Source of the DNA: JBOFGK01 sp051649085
GTDB lineage: Bacteria > Bacillota_I > Bacilli_A > UBA3375
Length of the DNA: 19,316 nt
Assembly (NCBI GenBank): GCA_051649085.1
Contig: JBOFGK010000012.1
Coordinates: 1-19,316, forward strand
Reading direction: 5' to 3'
Under the pieces are notes generated by a model. The model did no database searches. It was not told the origin of the DNA and was given only the letters and a program-made list of their open reading frames with translations. Within the stretch, counting starts at the first letter, position 1. Every line of letters begins with the position of its first letter. This document shows positions 13,587 through 19,316 of this stretch, piece after piece. The position numbers and the translations under genes were made by a program.

Positions 13587-14254
13587 TGAAAAAGCAATTA
13601 TCACAATATATTGATCACACACTATTAAAACAAGATTCAACAAAAGAACAAATTTTAAATTTATGCCAAGAAGCAATTGAAAATGAATTTTTCTCTGTAT
13701 GTGTAAATCCAACATGGATAAGTACTTGTAAAGAAAAATTAGCAGGAACAAATGTTGAAATATGTACAGTAATTGGATTTCCGCTTGGTGCAAATACAAC
13801 TGCAACTAAAGTATTTGAAACTAAAAATGCACTTGAAGAAGGTGCAACTGAAATTGACATGGTAATTAACATTGCGATGGCAAAAATGGGTGAGTATGAT
13901 AAAATTACTAATGAAATTAATCAAATTAAAGCAGTATGTCCAAATAATGTTTTAAAAGTAATAATTGAAACATGTCTATTAACTGAAGATGAAATTAAAA
14001 ATGTAACGTTAGCAGTTAATGATTCGACAGCAGATTTTATAAAAACATCAACAGGTTTTTCAACATCTGGAGCAACGGTTGCAGCAGTAGAAGCAATTAA
14101 CTCTAAAAGAAGTGAAACTTTACGTCTAAAGGTAAGTGGTGGAGTTAAAACGAATGCTGATTTGTTAATGTATTTAGAAATGGGTGCTGATCGAATTGGT
14201 ACAAGCAGTGGAATCGCACTTATTGCAAATAAAGAAACAACAACTTCATACTAG
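13586..14254 (+). CDS. deoC: Deoxyribose-phosphate aldolase
   Basis: This 222-residue enzyme cleaves 2-deoxyribose 5-phosphate into acetaldehyde and glyceraldehyde 3-phosphate, the last step of deoxynucleoside breakdown. The Schiff-base lysine is Lys153 in FIKTSTGF, the second active-site lysine is Lys182 in LKVSGGVKT, and Asp91 in EIDMVIN completes the set. The N-terminal YIDHTLLK is the family's usual start. The gene begins within the deoD stop codon (TAATG) with no separate strong ribosome binding site, consistent with coupled translation. Seven bases separate its stop from the deoB start. Confidence 0.96.
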   Translation: MKKQLSQYIDHTLLKQDSTKEQILNLCQEAIENEFFSVCVNPTWISTCKEKLAGTNVEICTVIGFPLGANTTATKVFETKNALEEGATEIDMVINIAMAKMGEYDKITNEINQIKAVCPNNVLKVIIETCLLTEDEIKNVTLAVNDSTADFIKTSTGFSTSGATVAAVEAINSKRSETLRLKVSGGVKTNADLLMYLEMGADRIGTSSGIALIANKETTTSY

Positions 14255-14261
14255 GAGAATA

Positions 14262-15443
14262 ATGAATAAATATCAAAAAATATGCGTTATTGTATTAGAT
14301 TCTGTGGGAATCGGTCAAGCACCTGATGCACCAGAGTTTGGTGATGTTGGTGTAAATACCCTAGGAAATATTTCGGAAAAAGTTGGTCTTCAAGTTCCAA
14401 ATTTACAAAAGCTTGGATTGGGAAACATCAATTATTTAAAGACAGTCTTACCAGCTTCTAAACCACTAGCAAATTATGGAAAGATGCAAGAGATTGGTGA
14501 TGGAAAAGATACAATGACTGGACACTGGGAGATGATGGGTTCAACACTCATTAAGGGATTTCAGCAGTTTGTTGATAATGGATTTCCACAAGATTTAATT
14601 GATGAATTTTCGAGGCTTACTGGTCGTCCGGTTCTTGCAAATAAAGCTGCAAATGGAATGCAAGTGATTGATGAATTTTTTGAAGAACACATGCAAACGG
14701 GTGGATATATTGTATATACATCAGTTGATTCAACTTTTCAAATTGCAGCCCATGAAGAAGTAGTGCCACTAGAAGAATTATATGATGCATGTAAAATTGC
14801 TCGTAAATTAACATATAATGATAAGTATAATGTAGCTCGAGTAATTGCACGACCATTTATTGGAACAAAAACAGATTTTAAAAGAACTGCAAATCGTCAT
14901 GATTATGCACTCAAACCATTTGAATATACTGTAATGCAAAAGCTTGAAGATAAGCAACTTGCGAGTATTGCAATTGGAAAAATAAGCGATATTTTTGATG
15001 CTGTGGGTGTAACAAAATCGATTCATACTGAATCAAATCAAGATGGAATCGATAAGACAATTACTGAACTTAAAGATAGTCAGACAACTGGATTTATTTT
15101 CACAAATTTAGTTGAATTTGATTCGGTTTATGGTCATCCACGTGATGTTCAAGGGTACGCAAAATGTTTAGAAGAATTCGATCAAAGATTGCCAGAAATT
15201 TTAGCTGCAGTTGATGATGAAACTTTGTTAATAATAACTGCTGATCACGGAAATGATCCAACATATAAAGGGAACGATCATACTCGTGAATATGTGCCGT
15301 TACTTGTTTATGCAAATAACTTAGAAGGTGCAAATTATATCCCGCTTCGAACAACTTTTGAAGATCTTGGAGAAACGATTTGTGCAAATTTTGAACTAGA
15401 ATCGACTAAGTATGGGACAAGCTTTTTAGAAGAATTAAGATAA
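14262..15443 (+). CDS. deoB: Phosphopentomutase
   Basis: This 393-residue enzyme converts (deoxy)ribose 1-phosphate to the 5-phosphate, linking DeoD to DeoC. It belongs to the alkaline phosphatase superfamily and uses two manganese ions. Asp13 in VLDSVGIGQAPDA is a metal ligand, Thr84 in KDTMTGHWE is the predicted phosphorylated residue, and the C-terminal metal cluster ADHGNDPTYKGNDHTRE is intact. The ATG at 14262 was chosen because AGGAGA overlaps the deoC stop just upstream. An in-frame ATG at 14184 would add 26 residues inside deoC and lacks a ribosome binding site. It is the last gene of the operon, before a strong terminator. Confidence 0.96.
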   Translation: MNKYQKICVIVLDSVGIGQAPDAPEFGDVGVNTLGNISEKVGLQVPNLQKLGLGNINYLKTVLPASKPLANYGKMQEIGDGKDTMTGHWEMMGSTLIKGFQQFVDNGFPQDLIDEFSRLTGRPVLANKAANGMQVIDEFFEEHMQTGGYIVYTSVDSTFQIAAHEEVVPLEELYDACKIARKLTYNDKYNVARVIARPFIGTKTDFKRTANRHDYALKPFEYTVMQKLEDKQLASIAIGKISDIFDAVGVTKSIHTESNQDGIDKTITELKDSQTTGFIFTNLVEFDSVYGHPRDVQGYAKCLEEFDQRLPEILAAVDDETLLIITADHGNDPTYKGNDHTREYVPLLVYANNLEGANYIPLRTTFEDLGETICANFELESTKYGTSFLEELR

Positions 15444-15445
15444 AA

Positions 15446-15488
15446 AAATCTAGCTTTATGGTAATTACCATAAGGCTAGATTTCTTTT
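15446..15488. terminator. Strong bidirectional terminator between deoB and the protease gene
   Basis: A 38-bp near-perfect palindrome (15446-15483, one T-G pair) is flanked by a run of seven A on the left and CTTTTT on the right. It serves both convergent transcripts. Confidence 0.92.
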
Positions 15489-15505
15489 TAATGTGTTGAT
15501 TTAAT

Positions 15506-16429
15506 TTATTGGTTATTATTTGAAAAATCAAACTTTGCTCCGGATTTAATATTATCAACAGCAGTATTGATAGGAATTGAGAATCCAATATTTTCAAAAC
15601 CAGTTTCTGCAACTTTTAGAGTATTGATTCCAATAACTTCTCCTTGTTCGTTAAGTAGTGGCCCACCACTATTACCTGGATTGATTGTCGCATCAGTTTG
15701 TAAATAAGAATTTGTTCCATTTTCAGTTGTTACATCACGTGTTACCCCTGAAATGATTCCGCGTGTCATTGATCCAGATAAATCTTTTGAATATGGAGTT
15801 CCAATAGCATAAACATTATCTCCAATTTGCATATTATCAGAATTGCCCATTTTCAGCATTGGTAATTTTTCACTTGTTTTAAAGCGAATAAGACTAATAT
15901 CTGCAGTCGCATCAGTGTAAACAACTTCTGCATCGATTCCATCGGTAATATCATTTGATTGATCATTTTGTTTTTTGTTTGAACCTTGTGTACTTATCCC
16001 GTTAGCATCAAGTGCTGGATTAGATAATAAGACTTTGATTTTCTTACTGTCTTTAACAACATGATTATTTGTAAGTGCATAGTAATATCCGTTTTGGTTA
16101 TCAATTACAAAACCTGAACCAATTCCTGCTTCAACTAGTGTTTCTTGGTCTTGTTGTCCACCATTGAAATATTCACGTAAAAAGTCTTCTAAGCTACCAT
16201 TAAAGTTGAGTCCTCCTTGTTGATAATTAACAACGGTTAGCACGCCACCAATTGCTTGATTATAGACTTGACTCCCATTTGAACTTGGTGTATTATCGGG
16301 TTTTGGTCTATCACTAGTTTGTGAATTATCATTAAATTGATTAAGTGTAAGAAAATTACCGGTTAATTCATAAACGATGATTCCTCCAATAATGATTGTT
16401 AAGATGACGATGATTATATTTTTTTTCAT
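15506..16429 (-). CDS. HtrA/DegP-like membrane-anchored serine protease lacking a PDZ domain
   Basis: This 307-residue protein has an N-terminal membrane anchor (about residues 4-21), a Ser/Asn/Pro-rich linker to about 55 and a trypsin-like protease domain (about 56-295). The catalytic triad is His123 (LTNNHVV), Asp177 (TADISLIR) and Ser254 (NPGNSGGPL). HtrA proteases degrade or refold damaged proteins outside the membrane. The usual C-terminal PDZ domain is absent, and the protein ends about ten residues after the last protease strand. A hydrophilic insertion (about 142-165) lies between the His and Asp strands. AGGAGT before the ATG supports the start. It has its own promoter at 16497-16525. 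Confidence 0.87.
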   Translation of the reverse strand: MKKNIIIVILTIIIGGIIVYELTGNFLTLNQFNDNSQTSDRPKPDNTPSSNGSQVYNQAIGGVLTVVNYQQGGLNFNGSLEDFLREYFNGGQQDQETLVEAGIGSGFVIDNQNGYYYALTNNHVVKDSKKIKVLLSNPALDANGISTQGSNKKQNDQSNDITDGIDAEVVYTDATADISLIRFKTSEKLPMLKMGNSDNMQIGDNVYAIGTPYSKDLSGSMTRGIISGVTRDVTTENGTNSYLQTDATINPGNSGGPLLNEQGEVIGINTLKVAETGFENIGFSIPINTAVDNIKSGAKFDFSNNNQ

Positions 16430-16496
16430 TTGACTCCTAAATGTAATGTTTTATATTTGATAATAGGCTTTTAAATTTTATTTATAATACGCCTAT

Positions 16497-16525
16497 ATTA
16501 TAGCAAAGAAAAAAAATACTGTCTA
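16497..16525 (-). promoter_or_regulatory. Promoter of the HtrA-like protease gene
   Basis: On the minus strand, TAGACA (16525-16520), a 17-bp spacer and TATAAT (16502-16497) form the promoter, with TG one base before the -10 box (TGCTATAAT). The leader is about 60 bases. No clear terminator for the upstream nucleotidase gene is seen between 16530 and 16574. Confidence 0.75.
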
Positions 16526-16574
16526 TAAAAAGATGTGTTGTTTTTGTGAAAAAGACAAAGAGATTGATGAAAGT

Positions 16575-18812
16575 TTATTTCAAAATTGATTTTGTACTTG
16601 AAATTCGCTTCAAAAAGTAGATCATTAAACCGACAATTGGAATTATTAAAAATGGAAGTGGGCTTGCACCGGTATTGGTTAGTGTTGTATCAACATTTGG
16701 TTTAGTACTTCCATCGGGAGATATATCAGGTGGTGTTGAAGGATTTACTGAATCAATATTTTTCTTGAACGACTTTCTTGTCGTTTGAACAACATCTAAG
16801 ATATCAGTTGTAGATAATTCAACCTCAATCGTTGAAGGTGCGTTAATTGTAAGTGGAATTACTGCACTACCTTTACTACTAAGTTCTAAATTTGCTACAA
16901 CTGTTTGAACACCACTTTTTTGAGTTTTTGTATCAGTTATTTGAATTTGGACTTTTGCATCTTTTAAAGCAAAATTGTCTAACTTGTCCCAATTAATTAA
17001 TAATTCATTTGTTTTTTGATTAAAAGTTAGATCATAATTGGCTGTTTGATCAGATGATGTATATTTTGTATAACGATTATCTGGTTTAGAGTATAAACTT
17101 GGCACTTGGTAGTTTGGAATACTACGCATATAATCGACAATTGAATCACGAATAATTCGACCTTCACCAATAAAAGTTCCCTTCTGAAACATTGTATAAT
17201 TATCCCCACCACTTGCCATAAAATCATTTGTAGCAACTAAAATTTTTTGCTTATCATCATTTGTGACAATTGTTCCATCATTTAAAACAATACGATAGAT
17301 TTGACTACCATTTTCATTCCCATAAACTTTGAATCCTGCATACTCAGCAAAACCAATTGCATTTGCTGGGTTTAATCCCCACTGCATTGCTTCCCAAATT
17401 TGTGCTCCGGTTAATTCCCAATAGCTCAAGACATTATCAAAAGGCAATAATTCGTATACTTCACCATATGTAATTGGACCAGCATTAATCGATGTACGTA
17501 GTCCACCTCCGTTTTGAATGAAAATTTTGGCTTTTTGTCCATTTGGTGAAATTTCTTTTAAGGCAATATCACTTGTAAGCATTCCGAGTTGGGTTGCAGT
17601 TGCTCCTGAATAACGATCATGAATTAGTTCATAGTCTGAATTTCCTAATACTTCATCTTTAAGTGGACCAACTTGGGCAATTGCTGGATTAACTATTTGA
17701 TCAATAACAGTTTGATTTGGAGTTATTGTATCTTTAATTGCACGGACATCTGTCAATTTCGGTGTGGCTTCAACAATTGTCTTCGTAGTTAAATTATAAA
17801 CATACGATAATTGTCCTAAGTTACGTCCTTGTTTATTTGCTTGAACAAGTGGAACAGAGTTTAAATAACCAACAACTGGTTGATGAGAATGCCCGGAAAT
17901 AATACCATCTATCCCATCGATTGCGGCAATTTGTGCAAGTTCATCTGTACCCTCAGCATTCAATTCACCGCTGACTACTCCATCGTTTTGAAAACTTGAC
18001 ATATGTGCTTGAACAATAATTAAATCAGCATTGTCAGCTTCTAGTTGTTTAATATATTGATTGACAGTATCACTTGGATCTAAGAAATCATAGTTTTTGA
18101 CTATATCAGGTGATCCTTTAAAAGCTGTTTCAGGTGTTGCTAAACCAATAAAACCGACTTTAATATCTGTTTGATCAGTATATACCCCATTATTATCTGT
18201 ATCAAAATATGCATAGCTATACGGTTTAAGAAAATTTGGAATTTGTCCTGTTTGCTTGTCAATAATATTTGCGGCTAAAAAGCTACTATTACCCATATAA
18301 CGGTCCCATCCGTTTGTTAAATCCCCATTTAGATCAGGAACGTTTGCTGTGAATTTATCAGCACCCCAATCAAACTCATGATTTCCGATTGAACTAAAAG
18401 CAACCCCATTGCTTGTTTGTTTTGTTTGTCCTAGATTATCTTCAAGTAAAATTGGTGTTTGGTATTCACCGAAAAAGTTAAAAGCTTCAGCAACTGGTCT
18501 ACCCATTAAGGTGTTTGAAGTGACACTACCGTTAAAATTATCACCAGCTGAAACAACAATAGAGTTTGGATTCTCAGCAGTTACAGTATTAATATATGTG
18601 GAAAATTTTGCAAGTCCAGGATCAGAACTTCCTTCTTCGACAATACCATGATAATCATTAAAAGATAGCACATTAATCTCTGTACATTGTTCATTCGGAT
18701 TACCACCAAATGATCCACAATCGACAATTGTTGGACCGGCGTTTGCTGCAAAAAATACACTAGTACTTAGACAAGCAACAAAGATGCTTGTAATAATTAA
18801 TCTTTTTTTCAT
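16575..18812 (-). CDS. Secreted, probably wall-anchored 5'-nucleotidase (UshA/YfkN-like)
   Basis: This 745-residue enzyme dephosphorylates nucleotides outside the cell. A signal peptide (1-25, cleavage after ANA) precedes the metallophosphatase domain (about 46-345). Its metal-site motifs are FNDYHG (51-56), AGDNFNG (89-95), GNHEFDWG (143-150), His270 in VQAH and GHSH (307-310). The 5'-nucleotidase C-terminal domain (about 385-560) carries QNGGGLR and LLPFDN for base binding. A beta-rich region and a Ser/Pro/Asp-rich linker (about 687-709) lead to LTNTG (711-715), a hydrophobic helix and a KRISSTKSILK tail. That end has the form of a sortase sorting signal, but with Thr instead of Pro at the second position. 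AAGGAG precedes the ATG. It probably supplies nucleosides to the deo pathway encoded nearby. Confidence 0.92.
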   Translation of the reverse strand: MKKRLIITSIFVACLSTSVFFAANAGPTIVDCGSFGGNPNEQCTEINVLSFNDYHGIVEEGSSDPGLAKFSTYINTVTAENPNSIVVSAGDNFNGSVTSNTLMGRPVAEAFNFFGEYQTPILLEDNLGQTKQTSNGVAFSSIGNHEFDWGADKFTANVPDLNGDLTNGWDRYMGNSSFLAANIIDKQTGQIPNFLKPYSYAYFDTDNNGVYTDQTDIKVGFIGLATPETAFKGSPDIVKNYDFLDPSDTVNQYIKQLEADNADLIIVQAHMSSFQNDGVVSGELNAEGTDELAQIAAIDGIDGIISGHSHQPVVGYLNSVPLVQANKQGRNLGQLSYVYNLTTKTIVEATPKLTDVRAIKDTITPNQTVIDQIVNPAIAQVGPLKDEVLGNSDYELIHDRYSGATATQLGMLTSDIALKEISPNGQKAKIFIQNGGGLRTSINAGPITYGEVYELLPFDNVLSYWELTGAQIWEAMQWGLNPANAIGFAEYAGFKVYGNENGSQIYRIVLNDGTIVTNDDKQKILVATNDFMASGGDNYTMFQKGTFIGEGRIIRDSIVDYMRSIPNYQVPSLYSKPDNRYTKYTSSDQTANYDLTFNQKTNELLINWDKLDNFALKDAKVQIQITDTKTQKSGVQTVVANLELSSKGSAVIPLTINAPSTIEVELSTTDILDVVQTTRKSFKKNIDSVNPSTPPDISPDGSTKPNVDTTLTNTGASPLPFLIIPIVGLMIYFLKRISSTKSILK

Positions 18813-18828
18813 ATTTCTCCTTATTATT

Positions 18829-18870
18829 TAAAAAATTGTATCCAACAATATTGTATCATGTAAGAGATTA
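18829..18870 (-). promoter_or_regulatory. Candidate promoter(s) of the 5'-nucleotidase gene
   Basis: On the minus strand there is an extended -10 box, TGATACAAT (18858-18850). A second TACAAT lies at 18840-18835 with TTACAT 17 bases upstream. ATTGTATC is repeated directly (18835-18842 and 18850-18857), so the two candidates overlap a repeated site. AAGGAG at 18826-18821 is the ribosome binding site. Which -10 box is used cannot be decided by eye. Confidence 0.5.
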
Positions 18871-19217
18871 ATGATGTTTTTTTTTAATGTTTTTAAGGTT
18901 AAAAAAATAGGTTTTTTTTAAAGGGAAAAATTAAAAATATCATTTGTGCTAAGGCATTAATTAGTTTACGAAATGCTTTGTTTGCATATTGCAATACTCT
19001 TTTTACTTATTCATTTAGTATGTAAAGCTAATTAAGAATTTTTTAGTGATTTTTTTGTTTGTCAAGTGTTGTAATGAGTCTGTTCTATAAGTTCAGAATA
19101 TTTTGGTTTAGTCGATTAAAAGATATCAAAAATTATCGCTCTTTTTTATGCTTAATTAGCTGAGTTTTGCTTTTCATTACAGTTTTCAGTAAAAAATGTT
19201 TAATATATTTATGTATG
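18871..19217. other. Non-coding stretch with an 11-bp inverted repeat pair
   Basis: No convincing gene was found on either strand in this very A/T-rich 350 bases. AGCTAATTAAG (19026-19036) is the exact inverse of CTTAATTAGCT (19151-19161), 114 bases apart. A related TTAATTAG occurs near 18957. TTGTCA at 19058-19063 resembles a -35 box without a clear partner. An unrecognised small RNA cannot be excluded. Confidence 0.4.
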
Positions 19218-19281
19218 TGTTATAATATGAGTAACTTAATTTTGGGAAAAATAAGTTTATGCTATATAAATAAATTAAGTT
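19218..19281 (+). promoter_or_regulatory. Extended -10 promoter and structured leader of the gene at the right edge
   Basis: TGTTATAAT (19218-19226) is an extended -10 element. The leader contains AACTTAATTT (19233-19242) and its exact inverse AAATTAAGTT (19272-19281), able to form a 10-bp stem around a 29-base loop. The loop holds a tiny frame, ATG CTA TAT AAA TAA, at 19259-19273. No known riboswitch pattern was recognised. Confidence 0.5.
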
Positions 19282-19304
19282 TACGTTTTGGGGAAAGAAA
19301 GCGT

Positions 19305-19316
19305 ATGATACTTGTA
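19305..19316 (+). CDS. Start of an unidentified gene (partial, runs off the right edge)
   Basis: ATG at 19305 begins MILV after GGGGAAAG about ten bases upstream and the promoter at 19218. Only four codons are visible, so nothing can be said about the product. The start itself is moderately supported by the promoter and purine-rich leader. Confidence 0.4.

Noticed and set aside
14184..14261. Upstream start for phosphopentomutase at 14184
   Set aside because: The extra 26 residues lie in the deoC coding region in another frame and lack a ribosome binding site; AGGAGA supports 14262.
19226..19304. Known riboswitch in the leader of the right-edge gene
   Set aside because: No purine, guanidine, SAM or cyclic-di-GMP riboswitch core could be recognised; only a simple A/T-rich stem is visible.
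8776..19316. CRISPR array or other short regularly spaced repeats
   Set aside because: The only regular repeats are in-frame protein repeats within the autolysin gene; none alternates with unique spacers.

Overview
The window looks like chromosome from an AT-rich, Gram-positive-type bacterium of the Bacillota. Supporting points are strong GGAGG-type ribosome binding sites, TTGACA/TATAAT promoters, secreted proteins with Gram-positive signal peptides, a peptidoglycan hydrolase and a sortase-type C-terminus. TGA is read as stop: the ABC ATPase gene ends in TGA inside an ATGA overlap. The reassigned code of Mycoplasma and Spiroplasma is therefore excluded. A wall-bearing lineage near Erysipelotrichia or the deep-branching relatives of Mollicutes would fit, but that placement is a guess.

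Layout. Positions 1-135 appear to be the end of an insertion sequence whose transposase start runs off the left edge. Positions 219-2667 hold an RpiR-type sugar-phosphate regulator, a 62-residue membrane protein and an orphan PTS EIIC of the lactose/cellobiose family. Positions 2932-5064 hold two paralogous surface proteins (249 and 247 aa) on either side of the tmRNA gene ssrA. Each has an N-terminal membrane anchor, a low-complexity linker, an Ig-like module and a shared 29-residue aromatic C-terminal tail. Positions 5097-7351 (minus strand) form an ABC exporter operon ending in its own TetR-type regulator, with two matching palindromes around its promoter. Positions 7488-8610 are a divergent HxlR-type regulator and a short-chain dehydrogenase.

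Positions 8776-12795 encode a 1339-residue secreted glucosaminidase with about 670 residues of tyrosine-rich repeats, including four 54-residue and two 81-residue tandem copies. Positions 12852-15443 are the deoxyribonucleoside operon deoD-deoC-deoB. Positions 15506-18812 (minus strand) encode a membrane-anchored HtrA-like protease without a PDZ domain and a 745-residue 5'-nucleotidase with an LxxTG-type anchor. Positions 18813-19304 are non-coding apart from promoters and repeats, and a new gene begins at 19305.

How the genes fit together. The surface nucleotidase can release nucleosides outside the cell, and DeoD, DeoC and DeoB can turn deoxynucleosides into acetaldehyde and glyceraldehyde 3-phosphate. 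No nucleoside transporter or DeoR-type regulator is in the window. The autolysin, the paralogous pair, the protease and the nucleotidase make much of the window a cell-surface region. The best candidate for something undescribed is the paralogous pair with the shared C-terminal tail. No CRISPR array, rRNA or tRNA other than tmRNA was seen.
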